DNA from: Certhia americana
Lineage: Eukaryota; Chordata; Aves; Passeriformes; Certhiidae
NCBI GenBank assembly: GCA_018697195.1
Contig: CM031858.1
Span: 93,848,643-93,912,642 of the forward strand
Direction of reading: 5' to 3'
Length of the DNA stretch: 64,000 nucleotides
The notes beneath the pieces were generated by a model. The model did no database searches. It was not told where the DNA came from and saw only the letters and a program-made list of their open reading frames with translations. A program made the translations under genes and the position numbers. Shown piece after piece: positions 12,991 to 28,300 of the stretch (positions are counted from its first letter, which is position 1; every line of letters starts with the position of its first letter).

Positions 12991-15900
12991 TTGTAGAGAT
13001 CCACAATTAATATATTTTAAAATTTAAATGTATTTTAATTGCTAGTCACAAGACAAGAACTTTCATTTCACCTGTAGACTTAACTTGTTTGCAAAATACT
13101 CAGCTGAATATTTTTGAAGAATTTTTCTCCATACATTTTTTTTTCACCTTAGAGAAAAACTTCTTAAATTGCTGTTTATGCTTTGAAACCATTGATAGTC
13201 TATGCCTGTTGCTAAAATTCTATCTCATGTTTAATGATTCTTATTGAAAAAGAAATAATTGCTTAGACCCATTAATTTTAAATGTACTTTGGCCAGACTT
13301 GCTCATGACACAGTTATTCCAATTCTGTTTTCATATTGTTCATCTCTGAGTGACTGCAAATCCCAGCAAGAATTCTGGGATGTATGTAATTAGTGACTAC
13401 GCTTGGTTAATGAATAAACATCAGAGAAAGAATGAAATGTCCTCTGGTGGGTATCACTCTTGTATCTAAGGAAAGGGTAGCTGACAGGATTGGATGGAGT
13501 TCTCTTTAACACTATTTATTTCCTTCTATTTGAAAGGGATTTTGCTTTTCTTGTTTGGGGCAGGAGGGGCAGAATGTTTTGTGCTCTGGTGTAGTTATTT
13601 ACAGGGTACTTTCTTCACCTACTCTCAGTTACAGTTAGCATTTTCTCTCCACCCTTTCCCATTCAACATTTTAGAGCATCACAAGCAAGTAAGGTCCTTG
13701 GTGTAGAAAATAGACACAAATAAACTAAAAGTTCTAAATTGCTGTGGATATATTCCAGATGGCACACATTGGATTTCACACTGACCCATTTTCTGTGTCT
13801 AAGCTGGACCAAGAGCCCCAGTAAATAAGAGAAAATAAGAACAAGAGCAGCTTGACTTCTCATTATGTTTTTCCTGGGCCAGACAGGAATGGCCAAGGTG
13901 GAGGCACGTCACAGCATTGGCCCATGACATTGGTTCTAAAAACAAATATATTGTTCCAGCTTGTTCTGCACCAGGAGGAAAACACTGTGGGTGTATATAA
14001 GACCAAGAAATTACTTGCATTGCTGGAGATGTTCAACTACAGGTAACCCCAGTGATGAGATGGGAGTGCGCACTGCCATCTGCCAGTTGCGGAGCAGAGA
14101 AAGGACCTGTGGTGGATTAGCATTCTCTCTTTTAACTTTGCAGAGGGACCCATTTATGGCAGAACTCTCCATTAGAGTGAAAGGAATGTGCTAAAACATA
14201 GGTGAATTTCCACAGAAAGAAGAGATTTGGCCAACATGTAACTTTTCTTCGTCCCCACTTGCTTGTATAGCAGACCTGCTGTGCTACAGGCAACAGCACT
14301 GAAGTGCAAATAATTCAGACAAGGCAAACATTCTTCACTCTGCCAATTCTGTGCTCATTATATGCATATCTTACACTGATCTTGGGTTGATTAATGAGAT
14401 AATTTTTTGTAATTCTAGCATACCACTGTTAGCTAAGATGTGTTCTTGTGTTTCACCCAGGAATGGCGAGAGCTGAACTTGCTACCACGCACCTCACAGG
14501 AATTCCAAAGTTACCGAAGAGGATAGTGACTCTCAGTGTGGTAATCACATGCTTCAAAACAACATGTTGGAAAAGCTTCCTGAAGTGAAAGTCTCAGAGT
14601 CCCAATTTGTTCCCAGATCTTGTCAGGAGATTTGTTTTGCTAGATTGTTTGGCTAGATTTGTTTGGCTAGAGGTTTTGTAACCTGACACAGTTGGATGTT
14701 ACCAGATGCAACAATAGTAGTATGTTAGCCTTAGAAAGAAAAAAATGTAGATTATGCATATCCACTTAGCAGGAAAAGAAACCCAAAAAACTTATTTTCC
14801 TGTTGATCTGCTTTGAAGACTAAAACTGGATATTGTGTGCCAGACAGTAAAGAGTATACTCTGTGGAGTAAATTTTTTTAAAATGAAAATCTGTGACAGA
14901 TCTTGTCTTTATTTCTTTACCTTTCCTCCCACTTTTCTAACGGTAATATTGGAATTTCAAAAAGGAAACTGCACCACATTTCCCAGTTACCACTGTCCAA
15001 TAGCAGACTAGAGTTTGTCACAAAATAAGTAGGCAGGAATGCCTTATACTGTATTTTCCAGTTCATAAAGTGTAAGGAATGGAGTGAGCTATTCCCTGCT
15101 GGTGGCAGGCCCAAGCCTTTTACTCCTCCATCTTTATAGATGTACAAGCCACATACCAAGAAAAATGCTAGGTTTTGACTGTTTCTTGCTGAAATGCATC
15201 TTGGCCCTATCCCTATTGCATAGCACTCAAAATTAAGTGGGACAACAATTTTTTTGAAACCTTGTTGGTCTGCTGTGTTCATATGCTAGAACACTGTGTA
15301 GGGATTTCGGCCTTAGGATCTGGTGTTTCATATGACGTATCTTCAGAAGGCACAGGATAGATCTAGGAATTGTCTTGGTTAATTTTTCTGTATTTAGCAT
15401 GAGCGTTTAATGTTCCCTACCCACAAAGAGTTGTTCAAGTTTCTTCGTGCTTTTTATCCAGAGTCTGCCACAGTGCCTTACTCATGACTCGAGGCATCAA
15501 CTAACACTTAGGGATTATGTAACACATGATGCTTTCTCTTCACCACAGACTATGTCCCTCAGGGACAATCTCCTTATAGAGGGTCATCTGATTCACAGAT
15601 GATTTTGTATGTAAGCTCATTTCTGTACAGAACATTACAGAATTCAAGATCCGGGGACTGATACCACTAGGCAGAAGGGATTTAGTGAGGAATGAAGAAG
15701 CAGTGTAATACAAGAAATAAAACAGATGAACAAGGGTTATTTCAAGGTTTTAGCTTCTCCCTGGATAATGTTTGTGTGGGACTTTGATTTGTGAAATTTG
15801 GGTGAGATTAACTGCAGATTTCAGATTTGTGACCAAACTTTTTTCAAAACTTGATAGACTGTTAGGTCTGATTTTTTTTTCAGGAAGACCCACCTTTTCT

Positions 15901-18225
15901 GCAGCCACTGTCACAAGTAAACTGCATATTTAAGCAAGAAATTTCATCTGTCTTTGCATCCATTTATTCCTTAATTTGACTAGTTTACCTTCTGCACCAT
16001 GGCCCTTACTGCGTTTTTCAAGTCTGGTGTCATAATGACATGATGCTTGGCAGCATCTTGCAAGAAATATTGTAGTAATAATTAAAAATTTAATAAACAA
16101 TGTATCAGTTTGTTTTTATAAATGGTTGCAGAACACAGAAGTGTTAAAAAGCCTTTTCTTTGCATTTCTGAGCATCAGAGATCTACACTAAAGCCTACAC
16201 TTTTGGGGAGGTACAGAAATAAAGGCAGAGTAAGAGGATGGAAGAGCAGTTCCAGTTTATGGACTCACATATTACAGATAAATATGAAGTCTAAATGTCA
16301 GCTAAATGCATTTATTTTCCCATTTTGGTTTTGAATGAAACATCTTCTCTCTTCCTTTTACATAATCTCCTGCTTTTAAAATTCATGTCATTCCACTGTA
16401 CAAAAAGAAGAAAACCCCTGGGGGCTTTAAGGGCAATGCATCGCAAAGCTTTTGGAAAGAGCTTGCTGCATTGGAAGATCATATTGTAGTTTTACTGGTT
16501 CATTAAATATGTATGCCTCATCTCCTATATAGTTTTCATTCCAAAGTTGCAGAGCAGCTTGTAGAGCATGTGGCTTTGTTCTATTCCCTAAAAGATTCTT
16601 TCAGCCTTTAACGCAGTGGAAACCAATAATGACACTGACATTTTCCCTGCAAGCCTCACATTTAGCCATGAATTTCTCCTGATGTCTGGGGTGCAAAGTC
16701 TCCATCTGACTGATGTTACTGAAATGTCCTGTGTTCTGTCACCCTCAGAGTACAGGAATATATACTGAGGAGGCAGAAATTTATTGAGGTAACCCAGTAC
16801 ATGGATTTTTTTTTTTTTTTGGTTACCAATGTCATGCAGTTCCAGGTAAATTAAATCCCATTCAACCTCTGTTACAGTATAATGCAAATACAAGCATTCA
16901 TTCACAACATCCCAAAGCTGCACAGTTAGAAATCATTACCAAAAAAAGAGATATACATGCAGAAGTGAAAGAAAACATTGCTGGTGTACCTTAGGCAAGG
17001 TTATGTAAGAAAAAACTTTCACTCTTATGAATGAAAATACTGTGTCTGTTTTCCATTTTTGGCTTGGGTCTTTCGTTTCTGTCTCATATTGCACCTGCTC
17101 AGTGACCTCCACCCAAAATCTTGCCCATCACTAAGCCGTTTTTAGTTTCCTATGGGGAAGCACCTTTACAGTGCATCTTCAGCTGTGCTTAGTCCCCTTC
17201 TTTTCCTTTGTTGGAATACTAGTTCTCCTTCCCTTCAGTCCTTCAAGGACATCCACATGAACCTATTCTTTTGATCCGAAACTCATGTTAATCCATGCTT
17301 ATACAGGAGATAATCAGCCCATTCTTCTTAATGAAAACCGGGATTGTTTCTTCCCCTCATTCAATATATTGCTTGCAGCAGCCCTTTGGCCAAGGGCTAT
17401 ATATAACTAGCTAGTAGAGAAAACTTTCCTTTGGTGAGGGAAAATCTTTTGCTCCCCCCTTTAATGACTGCTCCCCATGTTTCAGTATGGGATGTAGCTT
17501 TCATTGCACATTTATTCTATACCTATCTGTACACTGATACCATAACTGAGATAATTACACTTAGCTGCTTGTCTGCCGCTCCTTTTTGGCTGAGTACTGC
17601 CTGGGCTGACAGTGAATTTTGGAGAATTTTGATCTCTGACCTCCTACTCCAAAGCATTCAATTTGGCATGTGGATAGTCTTAGGACAATAAAGCTGTAAA
17701 TGTATTTTATTTTTTTTAATAATTGAAAAGGCATTTTTCTACCTAGTCAGTAGCATCTCAAAATTGAAGCCCTTGGTTAAACTAGAACTTGTGTGATCAC
17801 TGAGTATACGTGCTTATTGAGCTTGATTCAAAACACACTGATACCCAGCTTAAAACACATGACTGAATCCCACTGGAGTTGCTGTAAGCATGTGCTTGAG
17901 TGTCTTTTATGAGTAAGAATGGGCAGAAGTCTTGTGGATCTACAACCCAGACGTTGTTTCTTTTTTGCATCCTCCAAAAATTAAAATCCCTATGGCTGCT
18001 TCAGTCCTGAAAAAGTTACAGAGTTCTGGAAGAGTCTGTCTTGTAGATAATATTTGCTTGTCTGGGAATGGAAATCCTACCTGAAGCATAATTCCTGATG
18101 ATGCCTTAGGTTTTAGCTATTATATTTTTTAGACTCTGTGCTGTTTGGTGGGTAGTTTTAGGTTTCATATTAAATGCTACTAAGCTCTTTTCATGGTGTA
18201 GATAGACAAAACAATTCCTTCTCCA
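12991..18225. other. Noncoding, small tandem repeat only
   Basis: Contains the 14-base tandem repeat at 14,632 and a T-run at about 16,806-16,820. Frames of up to 121 codons (14917-15282, minus strand) show no recognisable domain and lack supporting splice or promoter context. Confidence 0.55.
14632..14672. repeat. 14-base tandem repeat
   Basis: Three near-identical copies of TTTGTTTGGCTAGA; the first copy has a small change. Confidence 0.8.
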
Positions 18226-18567
18226 ATTTGATATCAAGGACAACTTTCAGGCCCAAGAACAAAAACCATGGTGAAGGGAGAATTAAAAAAAAGGAGGATG
18301 TAGCTTCATAACCTGAAGCTATGGTTGGACAATTGATTCTAATTTGCTAATGGACCAGAACCTATAAAAATGTGAGACCTCGTGACCTGGGTGTCCATTT
18401 TTGGCCATTTTTGGGGGATCTTGGGTTTGGTCCAGCTGAACTCTTGTGTTGCCCAAGAGTACCCATTGAGACCTTTTAATAAATACCTACTTTATCCTTT
18501 GCCCTGTCTAGTCTCTGTTCCAGGTCAGCCTCCATAAGGCCTCACTAGAACAATTAAGCTCCTGACA
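18226..18567 (+). mobile_element. Solo LTR of an endogenous retrovirus
   Basis: A TATA-type box (TATAAAAA, 18363-18370) is followed about 110 bases later by an AATAAA signal (18478-18483) and then a short C/T-rich U5-like segment ending near CCTGACA (18567). This spacing and order are typical of a retroviral LTR read on the plus strand. No internal retroviral coding sequence is next to it, so it is a solo LTR left by recombination. The left end is uncertain: TG at 18229 or 18299 would both be possible. No clear target-site duplication was found by eye. Confidence 0.6.
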
Positions 18568-19283
18568 GTGACTGAATGAAAATTTTGATTTTATCCTGTC
18601 ACTGCTGAGCAGTTCATTGTATATACATTACCCTTTCCAGTAATGAAGAGAGATGTGATCAGTGGCTGGGTTTGTTAATTGAACTCTGTGCCAGGGCTAT
18701 GGCAAGGCTTAAAAAGCCCTCTTTGCTTTTTTAGGACCCTGAAAGGCCACTATCTAATAAGTATGCTACCTCAAAACGGAATAGTTTCACTTCAGGCTTC
18801 TTGATTCCTTGGGATACTTTTCCCAAAAGCTTGATGGGAAGCTTCAACCAATAATTTGTCTTCATGGTAGAGAAATATGGAAAAAATTAATGTGTTGGAG
18901 TTTTTTAGCTTGATTGAATGAACTTAGAAAGCATTGGCAGTATTTACACAATTCTACTGCTATCTTTTCATCTTATTCTGCACAGAGATCAAATTTAGCA
19001 ATTTCATTAATCTGGAGAGGGGAAAAGAATTTCATAATAGATAAAACTGATCTGCATCAATATAGCTAATGGACTCAACAGGTGCTAATGGTTAGGCATT
19101 AACTTTGTATCAGGTGTCATGATTATTACCATTTCCTTTCCCAAATAATTTTCATTTATTTCACTATTACAGCCTTTTACTCTTTGATTAATAGTAGGAA
19201 AAATGAAGGAAGATATCAGGAGTTTTTTTTGATGAGACTAATTTTTCAGGAACAAAAAGCAAATTACAAATTTTGTCAAATTA

Positions 19284-19302
19284 AAAAAAAAAAAAAAAAA
19301 AG
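19284..19302. repeat. Poly-A tract
   Basis: A-run just before the short CR1 3' end at 19,321. A similar A-run lies at about 19,764-19,781. Confidence 0.85.
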
Positions 19303-19320
19303 TGAGAATAAATACATCAT

Positions 19321-19357
19321 CTCTAAGTCCTTTCCAACCCAAACCATTCTATGATCC
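19321..19357 (+). mobile_element. Short CR1 LINE 3' end
   Basis: CCTTTCCAACCCAAACCATT followed by CTATGATCC matches the plus-strand CR1 3' terminus. Only about 40 bases are recognisable, just after a poly-A tract (19284-19302). It is a heavily truncated insertion. Confidence 0.7.
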
Positions 19358-22300
19358 TAATAAGTCAAACACTGTTTGCCACAGAGAAGTATAACACCCA
19401 GTATTTTTACCTCTTTTCACAGTGGTTCAATCTGAAGCCTTTTATGACAGCTGAAAAGTTGATTATCAGTGTAAGCAGAAGCTAGACACAGAACTGGGTC
19501 ACAACAGCTGGGAACTTCCAGCCTTAAAATGGGATGGCTGTGACAGTTTCTTTGGAAAAAAGACAGGTGGCAGCACATCTATATTAGATATTTCCTTAAT
19601 CATGCCTACAGACAATGACACTTTTACAGACATAACACAGCACCACCCTTGAGCAGTACATCCACGTGTTAAAAGCTTAAAAGGCAAAATCACCCATTCT
19701 GACGCTTCATTTAGTAAAAAACTTTGCAACTAATGTCATTGTTCTTTAAAAGTAGTCCTTGTAAAAAAAAAAAAAAAAAAGCAAAAAAAAACCCCAACTT
19801 CATGCCACACTAAGAATTTGCTAGATTTAATCCTAAAGCGAGGATTTTTTATCCAATACAGCTATGTAATAATGGTGACTGCGCCACTATTCTCAATATT
19901 ACTGGATAAAGCAGAATTATTTATTTAGTTTGTGATGTAATATTCAAGACATGGATACAGAGACAGAGAAATTGACAACACAAAAATAATTTTCTTTCAA
20001 ATACATTCCTTTGCAAGGGAAATAACAGAATGTGAAATTGATAAGTAACAACTGTTATTGAAGAAACAGACTTGATTTATATACAGTGCTGAGTGACAGA
20101 CTTATGGAATATCCATAAATGCCAGTTTCTACTTGAGATATTTTATTTTAGCCTAAATATTCCACTGTGGAATAAACTGTGGTCTTATGACAGAAATTAT
20201 AATTAAAATCCTCTCTTCTCTACTTAATAAAATGAATCTGGGGAGTGGTGGTGTTATCTTCTATCACCCTGAATTAAATCTCTGACAGCAAGCTAGATTC
20301 CACATATCACAGGAAATTCAATTCCTCTCCCTGAAGAGCTTAGAGTCTGATTAAGCTGACATTAAAGTCGATGCAGATCTGCCCATTAAGTTAAGGGAAA
20401 GGGACTGATTGCATCGGCCCAGATATGGAGTTAAGGATAGCAGACACATTCTGCTCTGAATAGGCAGCTTCAGTGATTGTAAGTGCAAGATGACATTCAG
20501 CAAGCTGTTCTTCACAAGTGGAACACCCATTGAAAGCACATTTTTCTCCCCAGTCAAAAGATGCTTTCCACTGAAAAAAATGGGATGATTTTCAGTGCCA
20601 CTTCCAGCACTCAAAAAAATTTTGTGAGGCAGGAGAGACTGTGCTCAGCTTGTTCAGTCTTCAGGATCAGCACAAGGCCTGATGCTGAAAGGGATCCTTC
20701 AATTTTTGCCATTTAGTTTCAACAAAGCAAATCTAATTTTAGAAATGCAATACTTCTTACATATATTGACAGTTTTTGAAGACATGCATAAGATTTGTAA
20801 ATAGCAATTTAAGTAATTTCTTTCCTGTTTGATGGGAAAACCAGGACCTAATTAATAGTCATGGCCTAAACATGTTTGGTCATTGTAAAGACACATATTT
20901 TTCCCCATCTGTCTGCAAATTAGATTGTATTGGGGCCCTTAGCTTGTGCCAAACCAGCAGGAGGTAGGAATTTTCATTAAAAAATAGGTAGTGCAGTTTC
21001 TTCAAAGATTGTTATGAACTGCAACTATGCAGCATGAGAATCTGATGTAGCCAAATGGAAAAAAAAAAAAGACAAGCCAAAACAACTCCACATATAATAA
21101 GTGCTTTAGCTGCCATTATGTTTATTAATGTCATGGTGAACCTGAGGTCTTTTCATGCTACATGCTGCTTCCAGTGTGGAAGCAAAAGATGGTGACTATT
21201 ATAAGGACCTTGAATAATGGACAAGGCAGCAGATGGACACAGGCAGATGGGAAGCAGTATAACCAGGCAAATACTATCAGTCAGCTTGCCTGGCACTTGT
21301 CTCTATCCACTGACAGCTTAACTGCAGTCATGCTGCAGGTGGCTGATGTTGTTTGGGCAGTGGGTGGGTGTGTTTTGCTTGTTGTGGTTTTTTTAACATG
21401 TGCATTATTACAATTGAAGGTATTAAAGCGAGTGGAAGGAGGATAAAGACAGAGCTCTGCAAATGCTTACAGGGAAAATTGAGGGCGCAGATAATCTGAC
21501 ACTGTCCTTTCTACCTTTGCCTGTAAAGATTTGTGCCAGTTTTAGTGGGTTATATATACTCAGTAGCAAAATTACTGTCTTCAGACCGTTCACTACATAC
21601 ATTCAGTCTACCTTCATTTTGGTAAAGTTCTACTCTCAGAGTATTTTATCGCATGAGATTTTGGTAAAATGGGGGTGAGCTGCATGTTACCTGTAAAACT
21701 AAATGTTGTTATGTAAAGAGGTATTCAATGCAAGATCCTTGCAGTATTAAATATCTACCTGATTTAACAACAATTGATGGGCTATTACTGTCATGAAAAT
21801 CACATTTTCCCTTAGTAGTCTTTCCGCAGTAGAACTCTTTAATATTCTTCCCTCTGTCACGTCCTTTTGGAATACATTGTTTTCTTGTGCTGTGAGATGT
21901 CAACACTTGATGGAAAAATTATGCACCAGCTACATTATTAAAAAAACCCCACAACTGTCTTCTGCTATTTTGGACAGGCACACACACCAGCACATGCTCC
22001 AGCACAGGCTAATTTACAGAAACACTTTCACAAAACTTATCTCTGAACAAAATTAATGTGAATTTCCAAGTATAGTAAAGAAAATATTTTTTCCAATCAT
22101 CTTAAAATTGCTGTTTAAAAATAAATTTAGGAGTTTATTGTTAAATTTATTGATCTGAACATTCTATAAAATGTATCTAGAAAAACACTCTTTGTTTTAT
22201 TAACTTCTAAGGAATTTTCAAATTTTTTTCAGGTTTTCAATGGGCTTGATGGAAAATTGTGGAAGAGAAACCTAGCCAGAGCCTACAATTACTCTTGCAA

Positions 22301-25300
22301 CAAACACCAAGTTTAATGAAAAAGACACAATGGTTTATGACATGTGAAGCAAAGCTTACAAAAAATTGAAAGCAACATATGTACAATTTACATAATAAGT
22401 ATACCTAAAACAGAGCTCTTTTTTAGAGAAAGACTTCCTTGGGCTAATGCTGAACCACAGATAAGTTTTTTCTACAAAAAACTCCTCACACTGTCATTTT
22501 TACTGGGATAGTTTCAGCCAATGGCAGCTGTTCAGCTTTGATAATTTTTTCCAATAATTTACACCTATCACTATATAATTGCAATTTATAACCATAAATG
22601 TTTGCCCTCCCAGGTTTATTAATTTACAAAGACTTTTCCAAACAGTTACAGAGGACTCAGTGTTCTGGACTAAAACTTCATGATTTGACTATTTTTATGA
22701 AATTATTAAAATATACTAAAATATATGAATATACTCAATTCCAAACTTATTTACTCATTGAATTTGGGTGTTTCCCAATGAAGGTGCTGACAGTAAGTTT
22801 AAAAAGCATTCACAAAAACATCTGTTAGTCTTCCTTTTGCTTTGTTTCTTCTTGGAAATTCAACTTCATGCAGACAATTAACTAGCTTTTTTTTTCTCCT
22901 GTTTTCCATCTTAAGTAATTTTTTCCCTTGAAATGTCATGTTTCCAGTTTACATCATTTCTCTTTGTGATGTATCAGATCCCAATCTTTCCACAGCTGTG
23001 TAAGCTGTGGAACAATGGAGTATAATTCACACTTTCTTTAGTTTAGAAAAAGGGCATTCTTCTAAAACATTGAACACTGGATCTTTCATCCAAAAATCAT
23101 ACTAACTAAGTTATTTATGCAATATTTAAGAAGATAATTTTTTCCCTTTAATCTTTTTGTTACCTCTCTGCTTAGTGGCATCATTACCATGCACAAAAAG
23201 TTGTTTCAGTTGGAGCAGAAATAGCATAACTGTATTAATAACAGTATTTTGATTATCAGTTTTAATAATACTAATAAATTAAAAAATTGGTTCTATTCAG
23301 AAAAAAAAATGACAGAAAGAAGACACTGAATCTGACAAATAGCTCTTTCAGCTACCATCACTGAGTCCCTACACTGGACTTGCACGAGAAATTGAACGCA
23401 AAAATGTTTTCCCAATGTTTAATCTTATGGAAAACTATTGCAGCTATTTGGGCCACTTGATGTTGCCTCCATGAAACTGCCACAGCTGCAGTAACATAAT
23501 TTGTGGTCTGGCCCCATGGTGGCATTCCTTAACCCAGTGAGGGCTGTCCTGCCCATTGCTTGGTCCTTGTCAGGATATTTGGACTATCAAGAAGATGTGT
23601 GATTTTGGTGGCATACATGCCATCAGCAGGGCAGATGACAGATTTTGAGAATGACAGAGGCATCGAGAATCAGCCCCAGGAGAGAGCACTGACTGCACCT
23701 CACACTGCTGCAGACAAAATGTCTGAGGCCATAGGAGCTGGAGCTCCTTCTGGTTCTTCACCCCATGCTTTCATTTAGTGTCCACCATCTCTAAACGTTT
23801 TTGCTAAAAATGAAACCACCTTCTTTTTGCTCTTATCTGACCTGCTTATAATCATCTTTTATACACTGGAAGATTCACAGGTTCAGCCCTTGTCTAATAA
23901 TGTTATACTTGCAAGTCACAGCCATTTCATAGCCTACTGCTGCCTACTCTCATTAGTATTAATGAGTTTTTTTCCCCTTTCATAAAGGCGCTACTTAGAA
24001 AAGATTTAAAGTTTCATTTCTTCAAGGTTTTAACTTTCATCTTGTCCTGTCAAATTACTTGCATCCTTTATCAGCTGGCTCCTTCCACCCATTTTATGGC
24101 CATCCTTTTTCTCTAGCTCATATCAAAGAGGAAGGAATCTGGACAACTGTAGGGTGTGTCCCTGTTGAAATGAATTAGAGGCCCACATTTTCCTTTCCTG
24201 TACCTTCTTCCATACTGCCTAGCTTTTTTTAAATTTCCCATTTATTAAATTTTTTCTCTCTCTTAAGGAAACTAAAGTTTTATACTAGTAACTAGAGCTT
24301 ATCAGAAATAAAAAAAAACAGGAATGTGGTAGACTTTTGCTATTGCTGAGCTGCCTATTTTTTACCTTCAAGAGAAAGCTTTAAGGTTTAAAACAACTGA
24401 ACACAAAGTGGCATCATTTTCATTATGAAAGAGATCAGAGAACCTTTTAAAATCTTTACAGTAGTGTATTTCAGGAAATGGATATATTTACCCATTTCAT
24501 AACTGCATACAGTTTTTTACAAGACATTGATATCAAATACATTATGAAATAACAACAAAACAGACCACAGATCCACCTGGAATTATTTATAGGTGGTTAC
24601 CACCACCCATTGGAAGACTCAGTTTTGGCCACTTAGATTTTTGTTAAATTTCAGTGCTTTGGGAAAACAGTTTATTTGGGTTATGTCCCTCCCTAAAAGC
24701 CTCAAAAACATTGCTTTATATATGTAATTTCATATACTAGGATTATACAGGAAGTTGCTTTCTTCATGTAAAAGAAAAGCAAGCAAACTTAGATTTTGCA
24801 ATGTATGTCTAAAAATCCACATGGCTTGCTAAATTTCAAGCTTAGCTCTACCATGCAGGTTAAAATGAATATTGGGTAGCACTGCCCTACCATACCTTTC
24901 AGTTGTTTTGGCCAGGAAATAGAAAGCTTGACATATTCCAGAGTTATCTTTGGTGAAGTTTTCAGTATTGACTGTGGAGGCATAAGATAACAATTACCCT
25001 GCTCAAGCCCATTTCAAACTTCCAGGACAGTCATGTATTTTCTGAATGTTTGGGGGCTGTGGATTTTCAGAGTTGAGAATTGTTGCATTGTGACTGCAAA
25101 AAAGAATGGAATTGAAAACGATGCTATTCAATCTACCATTGTTCAGGAACACAAGATCAGAACTTTATTGATGGTGATTACTGAATATCATACCTGTTTT
25201 GATAGATTTAGATTTCTCCATCATTCCAATTTTTACAGTTTTTTTTCACAGCCAGTGAAAAAGTAACAATCTTTTATTATGGTTATCTTTATTAGGTGCA

Positions 25301-28300
25301 TAAATCTGAAGCATTTTTGTGATTAAAGTTTGATTCTATCCCCCATGTCTGAATCTGGGGTAAACTCTATTAAGTTTTAAGTATTAAGCAATGCAGTGCA
25401 GCACTCACAGTAAAGGAATGAACTGCTACTGAAAGCCTTTCTCTTTCTAATTGACTGTTGGCTTACCCCATAGCATAAGTCCATCCATACCTGCCAGTCA
25501 GAAGAGACCACCAAGAACAGGCACTCTCCAGAACAAACCGGGATACTACTGTGCTAATCGTCAAAAATGCAGACATCCATGTTTTCTAGACCTCTTCCTT
25601 TGTGGAGACAAAACACCCTGCAAGGATACTGTACCCTCCTTTCCAAAAACAAACTTCACAGGTGTAAATAATATCCCTTTGTTGCTCATCTTCAGTTGGC
25701 TAGCTTGCCCACTTTGCAAATGTAGAATTAGGGGGAGGGGATGTTATACATTGACAGCTTGAGCTAAAGTCAGTAGCAGAACAAAGCTATGTGCAGTCCA
25801 TTAACAAGCACTGTAAGCATAGTTGATAAAATTCTTTCTTATGTATACTGCATTAGCTATTTAATCTGCTAAACTGAAAAAAAAAAAGAAAAAAGATAAG
25901 AGAGTGGTTAGCACAGTGCCATGTATGAAAGAGAAAAGTATTTCCCAGCGGGGAAAACAGAAAACAGTGCAAGCAACTACATGCCCTATAATTGTACACT
26001 TTGCATAGATTTGTACTGAAAACTGCTTTTTTTCAGATCCCTTTAGATTATGCAATAGCAAACCTGAAAAATGGCATGTTTTCCTATCCTACAAAGTTAA
26101 CCCCCAGCTGCAAAATGTGATAGTTTCTTGTAGTAGGGGATTGTTTTTTGTAGCATGAAGGAGAGGCCACAGTCGAGTTATCAAAAATGTTTTCTACTCT
26201 TTCTCTGCTGATACTGCCACAGCTGTGCTGAGGCATTCTGGAGTAAGTTTTATGTGTGAGGCTGGTTGACTTCCTCTTGTTGGGAAGGCACTGAATAGCA
26301 ATAAAGCAGAGCTTTGTAGAGGTCTGCCCACACAGTGACTACAGCTTCTCTATTTTGCAGCAGGAGAAACTATAATGACGGCTGTCATGTTTGAGTTTTA
26401 AGGAGTGTGTTTTACTTTGCGTAAAACTGATCTGAGCACACATTAGATTCTCCTGTAGAGACATATCTACATTCTGTGATTTATTGTCAAAATGCACTGA
26501 ATTCAAGAGCTAGGTGGTCATAAATTGCATGTAATACAAATCTTAGCCTTTTCAGATTTTCACTTCAAGGATTACACTACAGTGAATGAAGTCATATTGT
26601 CATTAGGTTTTATCATGTATTTTAATATCTCTTTTATTTCCCTTACAAAAATTAACTTGGAAGTTCAAATGTCAGAATCTTATGATTTTATAAAGAATAA
26701 TTAAAAAGATATTTCATTGTGGATGCCAGGCAATCATACTTATTAGTAAGTACACTCAATCTGTCTTTATGTTCTAAGCCTGGTTTCTTTTCCAATTACC
26801 CCTTTTGGAAACTTTCATTTGGGGACCTGTAAATCTTCATTTTTAAAGCTGAACAAAAGCATCCTTCCTCTTTTTTTGTTTTATTTTGTTTTGGGGTTTT
26901 TTTGCATGATGAATAGTAAAAGGACTTCAAGCTGGACAGCCCTTTCTGTTATATTTGTTTCCAAGTTTAGTGTAATAGGAAGCTAGATATTTCACATCTC
27001 TGGTATAAAGATGATTTCTCCAAATGGCTTGAGAACTGGGACCAGAAAGAAACCAGTACTTCAACACACTGTAGATAATGGATTGAGAAAATGGATGGGG
27101 ACACAGACAGGCAGAACTTCCTCCGGCACTGAGCTGAGTGAGGACTGTTAATTTAAAAGCATTTACACTGAAATAGAGGAAGTGTAGTGCTGGTCATCCC
27201 AAACAGAAGTCCCAGTTCTGAAGCACACACAATGTAAGAGCCACGGTGTAATAAGTAGAACAGGGAAGGTGGGAAGAACAGAGGCTCATAGTAGGTAGTC
27301 CTGTACATATTTATTTCTGTCTCTCTTGAAGTTAATTTTCCATCTGCCCACAAGAACCTTTAAAACACTTTACCATGGGTTAAAAAACCAGGGATAGAAT
27401 TGGATCAAATGTATGTATATCTGTGTATGTGTTAAATTAAAAACACTTTATTTTGTATAAGCGAAGTGGTATTTATTCATAGGCTAGTTTCCTACTCATT
27501 CATTTGTAAATTACCTGTACACAGCAGGCATGTTCTCTCTACTAATTATGTGAAAAGCAGAAACATGGCAATATTCTTAGCCACGCTTGACCACATCAAA
27601 TATTTTTGATGAACTTTTTCCATTCACTGGAATGTTCATGTTAGAAGAAAAAGAAAAGTAAAAATTCCTTTTATCATAGGACTTCCTTGACCTATATTGC
27701 AGCAGTACATGAGATGTGTTGGAAATAATTTGAGAGATGATCAGTTTCACAGAAAACTGGGTTGTCAGAGGCAACGATTAGACAGAGACAAAAAAAAAGT
27801 AGAAAATGGAGAAAATTAGTTTGAAAGCCTGCTACGGTCATCTTCATGGCCCTGTACTACTACAACCACTTCTCAGTGTTTTCTTGAAAGCAGGATATTG
27901 GTGGTGTCATAAAAATAATGCTCACCTCTTGAACAATGCTTTACAATCTGAAGACAAATATTTAGGTCAACAATTTGGAACAAAAATTCTTGTTTGATCA
28001 CTGATAGGCTATTTTTGCTCTAAAATGCAGTCACTCAGATCTTTAAACAGCAGTATTTCTGCACACAATTGCTTTTCTTTCTCATTCAGGCAAGCATATA
28101 TCATATTTGCAAGAACTGTCAATATCTATTATATTGTCATTCATCCACTGCTGATTCATCATAGTAGGTAATCATCATTTATCAATAGAAAGATTTTCTT
28201 TACAATGCATATTTACAATGAGGTAAATGCTTTAATACCCATAGCTAGTAAGAAACTAGTGAGTTCTGACAAGATTTCTGAAGAGGGTCTGTCCCCTTGT

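Noticed and set aside
14917..15282. 121-codon minus-strand open frame
   Set aside because: No known motif and no flanking splice or promoter signals; length is within chance for this much sequence.
21162..21446. 94-codon frame with a hydrophobic C-terminal half
   Set aside because: The hydrophobic stretch comes from GT-rich sequence; no other coding evidence.
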